Assembly: GCA_001804805.1 (NCBI GenBank)
Contig: MHBH01000051.1
Span: 1-55,234, forward strand
DNA: 55,234 nucleotides
DNA from: Lentisphaerae bacterium GWF2_49_21
GTDB taxonomy: Bacteria > Verrucomicrobiota > Lentisphaeria > Victivallales > GWF2-50-93
Reading direction: 5' to 3'
The notes under the pieces were generated by a model. It saw nothing but the letters and a program-made list of their open reading frames with translations, did not search any database and had not been told where the DNA came from. The position numbers and the translations under genes were made by a program. This document shows, piece after piece, positions 1 through 8,784 of this stretch; the stretch's first letter is position 1; each line of letters starts with the position of its first letter.

Positions 1-169
1 CCTGCAGTCCTCGGGGATCAGCTTCTGCTGCTCCTTCTGCAGCGCAGTATACGTGTTCTGGTTCACCGCGTCGGGTATCGCAGGATAGTTGTAGCAGCCT
101 TGGAACAACAGCACCAGAGGAGACGCTGACATTATAAATGCCAAGGTGATTGAAGTTAGTTTATTCACG
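1..169 (-). CDS. Lipoprotein N-terminus, partial at window edge
   Basis: Reading the minus strand from a GTG at 169-167 gives an open frame to the window edge. It begins with a short positive end, a hydrophobic stretch and a lipobox-like LFQGC near residues 22-26, then a polar sequence rich in Gln, Asn and Lys. That is the layout of a lipoprotein signal peptide cut by signal peptidase II. No Shine-Dalgarno sequence is obvious and the rest lies outside the window, so function is unknown. It diverges from the LptF/LptG-type permease and argues that the permease starts downstream of 169. Confidence 0.45.
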
Positions 170-262
170 GTGGAAACCAAATTTAAATTGAAAATGAGTC
201 GAACCGGTAATATTATAACAAGATCCGAAGAAATCAAATTTTTAACAATCCAAAAGTCAATA

Positions 263-1423
263 ATGCAGCTCAAGGACGAACTATTCCTTTCAAAGCCCAA
301 AAGAAAATGGACTTTCCTACCTGTTATCGACAGATATATGTTCCAGGAATTTCTGATACCGTTTTCAGTGTTGATCCTTGGATTCATGGTTCTATTTGTG
401 ATAGCGGACGTCTATGACGACATAAAGGATTTCCTTGAAAACAGCGCCACAAATATGACTATGGTGAAGTACTTTTTCCTGAGGCTGCCCGGGCATGTGG
501 AATTCATCCTCCCTCTTTCAATACTTCTCGCCTGCATGTATACGATGGCCCATATGGGTAAGAACATGGAGATTATTGCGATGAGAGCCTCAGGTATTTC
601 TCTGCACAGGGCCTGTGCTTCAATATATTTTATAGCGATACTGATCACTTTTGTCGATTTCATGTTCAAAGAGGTAGTTGTTCCAGACTCGGAGAAAAAA
701 GCCTATATTTTAAAGAAAACAACCACTCGTGATGATTATACGCACAACCAGAGGAGGATGTTGACATACAGAAGCCCTGACGGAACCAAAACATGGTTTT
801 TTAAATGTTTTGTCAAGGAAGAAGGAGAGGAAGTCGTTCAGAAAGGTGTTATTCTCAAGAAATACCTGTCCAAAGAGGGAGCCCTTGACTGGGATATAGA
901 GGCCGAAGAGGCGGAATACATTCCTGATAAGGGATGGGAGTTTAGAAGAGCCGTCCTGACCAAATATGGAGAAGACGGTCTTATGCCTGAAAAACCTCAA
1001 AAAATTGACATGATATTCAAGGATTCCAGTGAATTCCCCGAGACGCCAGAAGGCATAATGAACGCTGTCCTCCCTCCAGAGGAGCTTCCTTCGCTGGTTA
1101 TTGTGGATCTTATTTTGAATACTAAAAACATGGCGAAGAAATCGAGGAATATTTATGAGACTACTCTTTATAACAGACTTGCTTTCCCATGGGCGTGCGT
1201 GCTGGCCGTCTTTCTGGGTATACCTCTTGCGTCAAGAAATGAAAGAAGCGGAATATTCATGGCAATAATCATAGCAGTTGCAATCATAGTCGCATACACA
1301 CTGGTCTCTCAGTTCATGCTCATTCTAGGAAACAGAGGATATGTTCCACCTATGATTGCCGGAATAGGACCGACTGTTGTCTTCCTAGGATATGGTCTAT
1401 ATAACGCCGTCACTCATCATTGA
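263..1423 (+). CDS. LptF/LptG-family (YjgP/YjgQ) LPS export permease
   Basis: Inner-membrane permease of the Lpt machine, which extracts lipopolysaccharide from the inner membrane with LptB and passes it to LptC/LptA. Three hydrophobic segments lie in the first 140 residues, including the region before VYDDIKDFLE. A long soluble periplasmic part follows, then three more membrane segments near the C-terminus, starting around LYNRLAFPWACVLAVFLGIP. This six-helix layout with a central beta-jellyroll and a length of 386 residues fits the family. The frame is open back to a GTG at 146, with another ATG at 194. I chose 263 because it sits just before the family's usual N-terminus and because 1-169 seems to encode a protein on the other strand. 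LptF and LptG cannot be told apart here. Confidence 0.85.
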   Translation: MQLKDELFLSKPKRKWTFLPVIDRYMFQEFLIPFSVLILGFMVLFVIADVYDDIKDFLENSATNMTMVKYFFLRLPGHVEFILPLSILLACMYTMAHMGKNMEIIAMRASGISLHRACASIYFIAILITFVDFMFKEVVVPDSEKKAYILKKTTTRDDYTHNQRRMLTYRSPDGTKTWFFKCFVKEEGEEVVQKGVILKKYLSKEGALDWDIEAEEAEYIPDKGWEFRRAVLTKYGEDGLMPEKPQKIDMIFKDSSEFPETPEGIMNAVLPPEELPSLVIVDLILNTKNMAKKSRNIYETTLYNRLAFPWACVLAVFLGIPLASRNERSGIFMAIIIAVAIIVAYTLVSQFMLILGNRGYVPPMIAGIGPTVVFLGYGLYNAVTHH

Positions 1424-1436
1424 TCTTGGGGCGTTT

Positions 1437-2486
1437 TCAATCCTCCAGGGATCTGAAGAATTTTTCCAGTGGATATATCTCCTTGATGGCCTCTACATTG
1501 CAGCCGGCCATGTAAAGTCCATTGTCAACGTCCCCCCTCCATGTGGAAAGAAGGGCTTTTGCTATGCAGAATGGGACTTTTCCGGGATTGCATGTGCGCA
1601 GGCATCGGTATGGGCAGGTAAACTTCTCCCGGCTCCCCGAAAGAACCCTGTTGACAAGAGGAGTCTTTAGAACCCTGACGGGAAGTCCGACCGGGCTCTT
1701 TATAACGGTTACATCCTCGCGTCTAGCCTTTACATATACTTCCTTGCTCCTGTGATCCAGTCCAGCCTCTTCAGAAGCAATGAAGTGTGTTCCTATCTGT
1801 ACTCCGTTATATCCGATTGCAAGCGCCCTTTCAATATCCTCACGGCATGATATCATCTCTGCGGCAAGTACGGGCACATTTCCGTAGCCCATCTGGTTCA
1901 TCACCTGTTTCACATCCTTGAATATGATTTCAAGGGAGCAGGTTTCGGGATGGTCTATCTGCTCAAGGGTGAAACCGAGGTGACCACCATTGAAAGGACC
2001 TTCCACTATCACTGCGTCAGGAGCCCTGTTGAATTTCCTTTTCCAGGCTGCAAGAAGTACATTGAGGGCGCGTCCGCTTGAAATGACAGGTATGAGGGCG
2101 ACGTCGGCATTACCAACATATTCTGGCAGTGGAATTGGAAGTCCAGCACCGGATATGATGAAGTCGACTCCGGATCTGACACTCTGCTCGACCATCTCCT
2201 TGTAGTTGGAAAGGGCGACCATTATGTTCACACCGAGAGGTTTTTTCCCGCCGGCTAGTTCTCGAGACTTCCTGATCTCTTCAGCGAGCACCCGGTTTGA
2301 TTCATTCGCGAAGTCCGTCTTTGATTTTTCAATGTCACCAAGTCCGACGCTTGCAATGGTTCCATATCCGCCAAGCCGTATAGTGGCTGCGGAAAGGACG
2401 GAATTCCCTATCCTCACGCCCATTCCGGCCTGAATAACAGGAAATCTTGATTCAAGATTCCTAATTTTTAGAGAAGGAAGTTTCAT
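1437..2486 (-). CDS. Nitronate monooxygenase / FabK-like FMN enzyme
   Basis: TIM-barrel FMN protein of the 2-nitropropane dioxygenase family, whose members oxidise nitronates or, as FabK, reduce enoyl-ACP. The N-terminus has the family's PVIQAGMG flavin-binding start, followed by GVNIMVAL, IISGAGLP, and GGHLG and GVQIGTHF segments lining the FMN site. The C-terminal third has a cysteine-rich stretch (CPYRCLRTC, then GCNVEAI near the end) typical of one bacterial subgroup. Its 349 residues are normal. It is convergent with the LptF/LptG gene, 13 bases away. It stands alone rather than in the fatty-acid cluster, so nitronate oxidation is not favoured over an enoyl reductase role on sequence alone. 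No clear Shine-Dalgarno sequence precedes the ATG. Confidence 0.8.
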   Translation of the reverse strand: MKLPSLKIRNLESRFPVIQAGMGVRIGNSVLSAATIRLGGYGTIASVGLGDIEKSKTDFANESNRVLAEEIRKSRELAGGKKPLGVNIMVALSNYKEMVEQSVRSGVDFIISGAGLPIPLPEYVGNADVALIPVISSGRALNVLLAAWKRKFNRAPDAVIVEGPFNGGHLGFTLEQIDHPETCSLEIIFKDVKQVMNQMGYGNVPVLAAEMISCREDIERALAIGYNGVQIGTHFIASEEAGLDHRSKEVYVKARREDVTVIKSPVGLPVRVLKTPLVNRVLSGSREKFTCPYRCLRTCNPGKVPFCIAKALLSTWRGDVDNGLYMAGCNVEAIKEIYPLEKFFRSLED

Positions 2487-2488
2487 TT

Positions 2489-2499
2489 GCGAACTTCGC
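2489..2499. repeat. GCGAANTTCGC palindrome, copy 1
   Basis: Perfect 11-base palindrome (central C) just upstream of the nitronate monooxygenase start codon. It is the only intergenic copy found. Confidence 0.7.
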
Positions 2500-2591
2500 G
2501 GTAAAATTTTTAAAATAAAGGTTTAACAATTACCATCTTTGAGCTGAATTGCAAAGGCAGTCTTAAATTTAAATACAAAAATAAGGTGACA

Positions 2592-3611
2592 TTATTTCTT
2601 GTCGAAGGATATCCTAGGATCGGCCACCACATAGAGGAGATCGGCAATTATAATACCGCCGAGGGTGAGAGATCCTCCAAATGCAAAGAGAGTCATAAGG
2701 ACTGGAATATCCCTGCTGTTCAGGGCCATCATTGAAAGATATCCCATTCCCGGTATTCCAAAGACAAATTCGATGATGATGCTTCCTGCGACAAGTCCGG
2801 GGAGAAGTTCGGCAAACAGGGTGATAAGGGTGATAAGTGCGTTTCTAAAGGCATGCTTTAAGATTACAACATGTTCAGAAAGCCCCTTGGCCCTGGCAGT
2901 TCTTATGTAGTCCTGTCTGACTACTTCTATCATGCTTGCCCTGGCATATCTTGAAAGACCGGCGAAACCTGCATAGCTCAGGCAGAAAACTGGGAGGATA
3001 AAATGCTTTGATGTTTCGAAAAGGACCGACCATGTGCTAACCCCCCATGTTGTTTCAGGGGACAATCCTTTCAATGGAAGCATGGGCCATATTCCTCCCT
3101 GGCATATGCACGCCTGCAGCAGGAGGGCGACCCAGAATGTAGGGATAGAATACAGGAAAAGGAGAAGAAAAGTTATTCCTTTATCCAGATTCTTGCGGGA
3201 AGTCACAGCCGAATGTATTCCCAATGGAATGGCAAGAAGATATGTTATTATTATCGCAATGAAGTTAAGGCTCACAGTTATTGGCAGCCTCTCCAAAATT
3301 ATTCCAACGACCGGTCTTCCTTTGTCGACGGAGGCGGACTCCCCGAAATCCCCATGCAGGACAATTCCCTGCATCCAGAGATAGAAACCGACATAGATTG
3401 GCTTGTCAAGATGAAGCTTTTCCCTCAAAGCCTTATTTTGTGAGAGGATATTCTTATCTGATGATATCCCCTGGGATCCAGCACCTTCTCCGATGATGGT
3501 GGTCTTTGTGGGATCTCCGGGCGCAAGCCTGAGCAGTACATAGCTGACGACCATTATCACGAACAGCGTGACAACAGCCATTGCAATTCTCTTTAGAAGA
3601 TATTCAAGCAT
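2592..3611 (-). CDS. OppB/DppB-type ABC transporter permease
   Basis: Membrane permease of a peptide/nickel-type ABC importer. The N-terminus has the LLKRIAMAVVTLFVI membrane helix and the RLAPGDP motif that follows it in OppB/DppB proteins. The C-terminal half has the cytoplasmic coupling loop with YIRTARAKGLSE and HAFRNALITL, which docks on the ATPase. Five to six hydrophobic segments are visible and 339 residues is normal. No OppA, OppC, OppD or OppF gene lies next to it: a tRNA is upstream and a nitronate monooxygenase downstream. It is therefore an orphan here, with partners presumably elsewhere. The ATG at 3611 has a plausible GGAAAAG ribosome site. Confidence 0.9.
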   Translation of the reverse strand: MLEYLLKRIAMAVVTLFVIMVVSYVLLRLAPGDPTKTTIIGEGAGSQGISSDKNILSQNKALREKLHLDKPIYVGFYLWMQGIVLHGDFGESASVDKGRPVVGIILERLPITVSLNFIAIIITYLLAIPLGIHSAVTSRKNLDKGITFLLLFLYSIPTFWVALLLQACICQGGIWPMLPLKGLSPETTWGVSTWSVLFETSKHFILPVFCLSYAGFAGLSRYARASMIEVVRQDYIRTARAKGLSEHVVILKHAFRNALITLITLFAELLPGLVAGSIIIEFVFGIPGMGYLSMMALNSRDIPVLMTLFAFGGSLTLGGIIIADLLYVVADPRISFDKK

Positions 3612-3736
3612 GTCTTTTCCACTAATTCCTGGTTAATCTTCTTTGTACCGGGAGATTCCTTATTTTTCCTGAAATATAACTGCTTGGGTTGAAACAAGCC
3701 AGTTTTCCATCTATCTTTATTGTCTGCGTTTGTTTT

Positions 3737-3766
3737 TCGAATTTCGAACTTCGAATTTCGAATTTG
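3737..3766. repeat. Short TTCGAA-rich direct repeats
   Basis: Three close copies of a TTCGAATTTCGAA-like unit lie between the permease and the tRNA gene. A similar AT-rich repeated phrase occurs at 40775-40846. A small minus-strand open frame crossing this stretch appears to be repeat-derived. Confidence 0.5.
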
Positions 3767-3788
3767 TCCGTAGTCGGACATCATCCGC

Positions 3789-3864
3789 GCCCGGGTAGCT
3801 CAGTGGATAGAGCAGCAGTTTCCTAAACTGTTGGTCGCAGGTTCAACTCCTGTCCCGGGTACCA
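3789..3864 (+). tRNA. tRNA-Arg (anticodon CCT)
   Basis: The sequence folds as a full cloverleaf: acceptor arms GCCCGGG and CCCGGGT, a D-arm, an anticodon stem GCAGT/ACTGT enclosing TTCCTAA, and a T-arm GCAGG-TTCAACT-CCTGT. The anticodon is CCT, reading the arginine codon AGG. Discriminator A is followed by an encoded CCA at 3862-3864. Confidence 0.96.
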
Positions 3865-4084
3865 TTTTCCCTCTCATATGGCTCTAAAAATCTTCTTTAT
3901 ACGTATGGGAAAATAAAATATTGATTATTTTTTCATAGGGGAAACCGGCTTTTTTAGCCTCAAAATCAACCTCCAATGTGCTTTGCCCCCTATGTAATTT
4001 GATAATTTCCCCTTTGCATTTTTATTTTTCATTGCTATTTTCTATAGTGAATCGAACCTTAAACCAAAACAAGGAGAAAGAAAA

Positions 4085-4333
4085 ATGGCGAAGAACTCAG
4101 CATTCATGAAGCCGATGAAACCAAGCGCCCTGCTGGCAAAAGTTGTGGGATCAGATGCAATTCCAAGGACAGAAGTTACAAAGAGGCTTTGGAAGTACAT
4201 CAAGAAGAACGGGCTCCAGGACAAGAAGAACAAACGCATGATCAATGCAGATGAAAATCTCAAGCCTATCTTCAAGAAAGACCAGGTTTCGATGTTCGAC
4301 ATGACCAAGCTCGTGAACAAACAGCTTGCATAA
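4085..4333 (+). CDS. SWIB/MDM2-domain protein
   Basis: Small protein (82 residues) made up almost entirely of a SWIB domain, a fold known from chromatin remodellers and also found in chlamydiae and other PVC bacteria, where it is thought to bind nucleoid or topoisomerase partners. Diagnostic parts are the start FMKPMKPSALLAKVVG, the helix EVTKRLWKYIKKNGLQDKKN, then INADENLKPIF and the closing helix MFDMTKLVNKQL. A good Shine-Dalgarno sequence (AAGGAG) precedes the ATG, and a strong terminator follows within about 20 bases, so it is probably transcribed alone. Its exact role in this lineage is unknown. Confidence 0.9.
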   Translation: MAKNSAFMKPMKPSALLAKVVGSDAIPRTEVTKRLWKYIKKNGLQDKKNKRMINADENLKPIFKKDQVSMFDMTKLVNKQLA

Positions 4334-4348
4334 GATTTTAGATCTTTG

Positions 4349-4383
4349 AACGGGGCCGGAAAATTCCGGTCCCGTTTTTTTTT
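4349..4383 (+). terminator. Rho-independent terminator after the SWIB gene
   Basis: A stem of ACGGGGCCGGAA against TTCCGGTCCCGT with a two-base loop is followed by nine T residues. Confidence 0.93.
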
Positions 4384-4427
4384 GGCTTGTTGAATTTTGC
4401 CTGCCTCGAGGTTATCATAGGCAGATT

Positions 4428-6848
4428 ATGAAAAATAAAAATCCTGTCAACTTGAATTACCGTATCGCATCCAATGCCAGATGGATATGGACCAGCGATG
4501 TCCGTCCTAACAGCTATATTGCCGCCTTGTATGAACTCCCAATAGATGTTCCTCCCAAAGAGGCTAAGATTGCTATCTTCGCAGATGCCAAGTACAAGCT
4601 TTACATAAATGGACGTTTTGTCAACGCCGGACCCACCCCGTTCAGGAAACCTGTCGTAATGACAGATGAATACGATGTGGTTGAATATCTGTGCAAGGGA
4701 ATCAATACTATTCTGGTGGTAGCACATTTTATCGGCTCGGACACGAAATACAATATATCTGAAAAGCCTGGAATTATTGCTTCTATTTCCATTGTTGGTA
4801 AAAATGGAAAAACCTTGGTATATAGTTCCGGGAGTGACTGGAAGGTCTCCGACCTTCAATGCTGGAACTATAATTCACCGCGCCGCAACTGGGCCATCGA
4901 GCACATGGAAGATCTCGACTTGGCACACCCGTCATATGCAATCCTTGCGAAGTTCGCAACGGAGGATTACGCCGGTGGAAAGGCCTTGGTCAGTCAGGAT
5001 CTCTGGCAGGCTCCACGAGTTTTTGAACGGAAGGATCTTGAGCTCCGAAAACGCATGGTTCCGGCTCTGGTATGGAAACGCGAGGATGTCTCCACGCCTC
5101 TGACGATATTCCGCGGAAACACAGAGATATATAATCTGCAGGACACTGCAGTCCGTCTCGATCATGAACATGTATGGCGTGAACTGGAAGAGTCCTCCTA
5201 CGAAATGACACGTTCCGGCCATGTCTGTCTTGAACGCCGTGAAGGAGAACCGGGATATCTGATGCTGTATGATTTCCGCCGGATGTGCGCAGGAGAACCG
5301 GCTGTTGAGATAATCTGTGAGAATCCATGCAATCTTGATTTCGCATTGGCCGAAGATCTGACGCCTTCAGCGAGGCCAATCGTCTGGAGGAATGGAGGAC
5401 TTTTTTACGCCAGATACCACCTTGGCAAAGGTCTTAACAAAGTTAGATTCTATCATTTCAATGGGCACCGGTATATTTATCTCTCGTTGAAGGACGCTAT
5501 CGGAAAAGTAGAGATCAGAAAAGTGACTACTCACCATTGCCGTGCAGATATGGATTATGACGACAAGTTCGCCTGCGAAGATCGCGAGGCTGAATCTCTT
5601 TATCGCATCTGTCGACGCAGCATCATGCTCAACACCCAGGCGCTCGCATACGACTGCAACACGCGCGAGCAGGGAGCATACTGGGGAGATGGCATTTGGA
5701 TCGTCGATAGCGTAGGTCATCAGACAGGTGATTTCTCTCATATGAAGCATCTTTGCTACGCTGCAACGGAGGAGTTCAATGCGAGAGGACCGTACATCGG
5801 CGCCAGCATATATGGGATGGGACAGCCTCTGTACGACTACTGCCTGGTGCCTCCGGAATGCCTGTGGAGATACTACCGCTATACAGGGGATGTTGCAACG
5901 GTTGAAGACAACATCAAGGCGATCCGTGGAATCGTAGAAGAATTCCGCAAGCTGAAGACTAGCAACGGATTGCTGGCAAAATCCAATATTCCAAAAGACG
6001 GCAGAACGCAGGGAGGACTTCTCTTCCTAGATCATTCCGGCAATGGATGGCATCCTATGACTACAGTTGGAATGGATAGACGTGACTTCAACGCTGGCTT
6101 GAATCTCTACTATCTGCAGGCGATCCAGGCGTTGGCGGAACTTGAGAAAGTCGTCGGCAATGATGCAAAGGGGATTGAAAAGGAGATTGAAAAGCTGAAA
6201 AAGGATATCTTAAAGATATGTTTTGTCCCCGAAAAGGGATTGGTTGCCGATGCATCAGGTTCCGGAATCCAAAACCATCGTTTCTCACAACTCGTCAATT
6301 CCATGGCGATTATGACTGGACTTATCGATGGTGAGACTGCCAGCAAGGCTCTTGCCATGGTGCTGGATATCACCCGGCATCCTTGGGTTTCGCAGGGTAC
6401 TCCGTATTCCTACTTCTCCCTTGCCGAAGCCGCTGCGGTCAGCCGTTTAGGAGATAAGGCGGTACGGACATTCAATCATGATTTTTCCGATATGCTGAAG
6501 AGAGGGGCGACCACGACCTGGGAGGCCTGGCGTGCAGAGAACCACGATTCACGCAATCATGCCTGGAGTGCACCATTGCCTTATCTTATCCGCCGCGCCA
6601 TCATCGGGCTTGAGCCCTTGAAACCGGGCTATGCTGAAGTCGGTCTTTCACCAGATTTCACTTCCTTTGATAATTTAGATTGCATCTGCATGATTCCACA
6701 GGGAAAAATACACATGAGGTGGATCCGGACAGGTTCGGAAAACTTCAAACTGGATGTTGAAATTCCTAGTGGAATATCAGCGACAATGATGTGTGGAGGC
6801 AAGAGTATTAAATTCAAAGATGAGTGGAACGGGACTGTAAAGGAATAA
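4428..6848 (+). CDS. Alpha-L-rhamnosidase, GH78 family
   Basis: Predicted to release terminal alpha-L-rhamnose from oligosaccharides or glycosides. The N-terminal 170 residues form the beta-sandwich typical of bacterial rhamnosidases (YKLYINGRFVNAGPTPFR). The catalytic six-hairpin domain contains DCNTREQGAYWGDGIW around residue 410, matching the family's DCPQR...GW.GD acid motif, and ATTTWEAW near residue 700, matching the second catalytic Glu region. The closing PGYAEVGLSPDF belongs to the C-terminal beta domain. At 806 residues it is of usual length. No signal peptide is present, so it probably acts in the cytoplasm on imported substrate. It stands alone between the SWIB terminator and an AT-rich region. 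Confidence 0.88.
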   Translation: MKNKNPVNLNYRIASNARWIWTSDVRPNSYIAALYELPIDVPPKEAKIAIFADAKYKLYINGRFVNAGPTPFRKPVVMTDEYDVVEYLCKGINTILVVAHFIGSDTKYNISEKPGIIASISIVGKNGKTLVYSSGSDWKVSDLQCWNYNSPRRNWAIEHMEDLDLAHPSYAILAKFATEDYAGGKALVSQDLWQAPRVFERKDLELRKRMVPALVWKREDVSTPLTIFRGNTEIYNLQDTAVRLDHEHVWRELEESSYEMTRSGHVCLERREGEPGYLMLYDFRRMCAGEPAVEIICENPCNLDFALAEDLTPSARPIVWRNGGLFYARYHLGKGLNKVRFYHFNGHRYIYLSLKDAIGKVEIRKVTTHHCRADMDYDDKFACEDREAESLYRICRRSIMLNTQALAYDCNTREQGAYWGDGIWIVDSVGHQTGDFSHMKHLCYAATEEFNARGPYIGASIYGMGQPLYDYCLVPPECLWRYYRYTGDVATVEDNIKAIRGIVEEFRKLKTSNGLLAKSNIPKDGRTQGGLLFLDHSGNGWHPMTTVGMDRRDFNAGLNLYYLQAIQALAELEKVVGNDAKGIEKEIEKLKKDILKICFVPEKGLVADASGSGIQNHRFSQLVNSMAIMTGLIDGETASKALAMVLDITRHPWVSQGTPYSYFSLAEAAAVSRLGDKAVRTFNHDFSDMLKRGATTTWEAWRAENHDSRNHAWSAPLPYLIRRAIIGLEPLKPGYAEVGLSPDFTSFDNLDCICMIPQGKIHMRWIRTGSENFKLDVEIPSGISATMMCGGKSIKFKDEWNGTVKE
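4947..4957. repeat. GCGAANTTCGC palindrome, copy 2
   Basis: Central G, extended to 13 bases by flanking T and A. In the rhamnosidase gene it encodes Ala-Lys-Phe-Ala. Confidence 0.7.
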
Positions 6849-6951
6849 TATCTAGGGAACCTATATCCGATACGGCAGTTTTTGTAATAGAATTGACAAC
6901 TTGTTCTCAATCAATAAAAATCACCTGCACCCCCCCTAAGTTTAATTTTCT

Positions 6952-7045
6952 ATAAACATACTAATAATATTAAGTAATATATAATAATAATAACTATTTT
7001 ACTTATATTACTTGAATTTAATAATATTATTCATTATATTAAAAC
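6952..7045. promoter_or_regulatory. AT-rich upstream region with inverted repeat
   Basis: Almost pure A/T with many TATAAT-like words directly upstream of the toroid-protein gene. AAGTAATAT at 6972-6980 is repeated inverted as ATATTACTT at 7005-7013. It probably holds the promoter and perhaps a protein-binding or curved-DNA site. A TTGACA lies further upstream at about 6892 without a good -10 partner. Confidence 0.5.
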
Positions 7046-7087
7046 CAGAGGAGAAAACAAAAAGGATTCAGAAAATGGAGGTGTGTC

Positions 7088-8755
7088 ATGAAGAAGCAAA
7101 TCTTTCAGGCAGAATCGGAAAGAGTGGGAGTATTGGGGCAAAGTCCTACGGTTAGCATCGATGCGGAAAGAATCACCTTCCAGGACATAAGAGATCATCT
7201 TACAGGACCCGTCCTTTCAGTTGCATTTCATATTATCCTCTTTTCCATTTTAGCCACCTTTTTCATTTCAAATGAAAAGGAAACTGAGGATATGGTTGAG
7301 ATAGAAGCCGTGGTGATCGTGCTTCCTTTGGAGTCTAAAGTCGATAAAGTTGAAATACCTAATCCTCCAGACATTCCAGACAATAAAACTACAGATAGGG
7401 ATAATTATCAGGATAAGGATTATTCATCACCTCAGCCAGATATAAAATTTGTTCCAAACGATCAGCCTCCGGGACAAGAGGGAGACAAAATGGATGATAA
7501 TTTTAATTTTAAGCAGATTGATATTGCAGACATTGGAAAATTCCTTCCCAAAAATAAAGTTTCAAGTATTCCAAAGCCTGGGCCATATATTGGCAGATTG
7601 CCTGGGAGGATTAAAGACATACTGATAACACAAGACGCTATGGGAACAGATGATAATTTGATCATTGCCTTGAAGTGGCTTAAGGAACATCAGAATGCAG
7701 ACGGTTCCTGGGGCGATGAAAACAGCAGGAAACCGGCGCTTACGGGTCTTGCGACTCTCGCATTTCTTGGAAGAGGAATTGAAATAGGAGATTCCAATTT
7801 TGGAGGGACACTTATCAAGGCCCTTAAAAAATTGATTGAATTTGGAAATAATACGGCTGCTAATGGAGTTATCAATGGAGATGGAAATGGATACTGCCAT
7901 CCTATTGTCGCCTATGCCCTTTCAGAAGCCTTCAGCCTTACAAAAATATCACATCTGGAAGAAGTTATGAATAGGATGACGACGGTAATGGTGCAGGGGC
8001 AGAACAAATATGGATCCTATAATTATCGATACAGGAATATTCCTGAAGAAAAGACCGGTGAGCCAAGATGCGATCTTTCCTATGCCGGCTGGAATTTCCA
8101 GGCGTTGAAGGCAGCATTCACTGCCGGCTCGAATGCCCCGGGCATTGAAAATGCACTGGAGAGAAGTATAAATGCGATTCAGAAGATACATTCGGGTGCT
8201 GATGGAAGTTTCACCTATGGAGCTGCAAAGGGGGGAACTGGTTCGATTTCAATGACATCAGTCGGAACTCTCTGTCTACAGCTTTTAAATGCCGGCAGAA
8301 GTCCGGAAGCTGTCAAAGGCCTTAAGTGGATTGAAAATTCCAATGGTGGGAAATTCATGAACTGCGGGTGGAAGGACAACTCCGGTTCCCCGTGGGCCCT
8401 ATACACCTGGTATTATCAGACACAGGCAATATTCCAAGGAGGAGGAGGAAAAGGTGATCCTTGGAATAAATGGAATGACAAATTTCTCAAAGGTGCTCTT
8501 GTGAAGGAGCAGGAAAGGGATGGACACTGGTCTTCTCCATATGAAAAATATGGGAGCAGGAACGGACAGGGGCATGGAGAGGGAACAGGTTCAGTATTCA
8601 AGGATTCGTCCCTAGATCTGAATATATATTCAACTTCCATGTGTTGTCTGATGCTTGAAGTCTATTACAGGTATCTGGCGACATATAAAGTTGCATCGAT
8701 CGAGGAGAAAAAGCGGACAAATCCTATGGGTGAGGAAATAATGATGATAGAATGA
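7088..8755 (+). CDS. Membrane-anchored alpha-alpha toroid (prenyltransferase-fold) protein
   Basis: Function unknown. The N-terminus is cytoplasmic-looking, residues about 41-60 form one membrane segment, and residues 65-190 form a Pro/Asp-rich linker. The rest resembles the squalene-cyclase/prenyltransferase alpha-alpha barrel: repeated helices with QW-like turns such as WLKEHQNADGSWGD, ALTGLATLAFLG and SMTSVGTLCLQLL. I see no DxDD or similar catalytic acid motif, so it is more likely a binding or scaffold domain than a cyclase. Similar large anchored proteins are common in planctomycete and lentisphaeral genomes. A strong GGAGGTG ribosome site precedes the ATG. Confidence 0.75.
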   Translation: MKKQIFQAESERVGVLGQSPTVSIDAERITFQDIRDHLTGPVLSVAFHIILFSILATFFISNEKETEDMVEIEAVVIVLPLESKVDKVEIPNPPDIPDNKTTDRDNYQDKDYSSPQPDIKFVPNDQPPGQEGDKMDDNFNFKQIDIADIGKFLPKNKVSSIPKPGPYIGRLPGRIKDILITQDAMGTDDNLIIALKWLKEHQNADGSWGDENSRKPALTGLATLAFLGRGIEIGDSNFGGTLIKALKKLIEFGNNTAANGVINGDGNGYCHPIVAYALSEAFSLTKISHLEEVMNRMTTVMVQGQNKYGSYNYRYRNIPEEKTGEPRCDLSYAGWNFQALKAAFTAGSNAPGIENALERSINAIQKIHSGADGSFTYGAAKGGTGSISMTSVGTLCLQLLNAGRSPEAVKGLKWIENSNGGKFMNCGWKDNSGSPWALYTWYYQTQAIFQGGGGKGDPWNKWNDKFLKGALVKEQERDGHWSSPYEKYGSRNGQGHGEGTGSVFKDSSLDLNIYSTSMCCLMLEVYYRYLATYKVASIEEKKRTNPMGEEIMMIE

Positions 8756-8784
8756 CCGTCAGGAGATTCTTTATTGTTGATAGT

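Noticed and set aside
3593-3784. Small minus-strand open frame upstream of the OppB-type gene
   Set aside because: Its sequence is generated by the TTCGAA repeats and overlaps the permease start; it looks like repeat translation.
7088-8755. Squalene/hopene cyclase or prenyltransferase enzyme
   Set aside because: Fold-like repeats are present but no catalytic DxDD or zinc-site motif, and the protein is tethered by an N-terminal helix.
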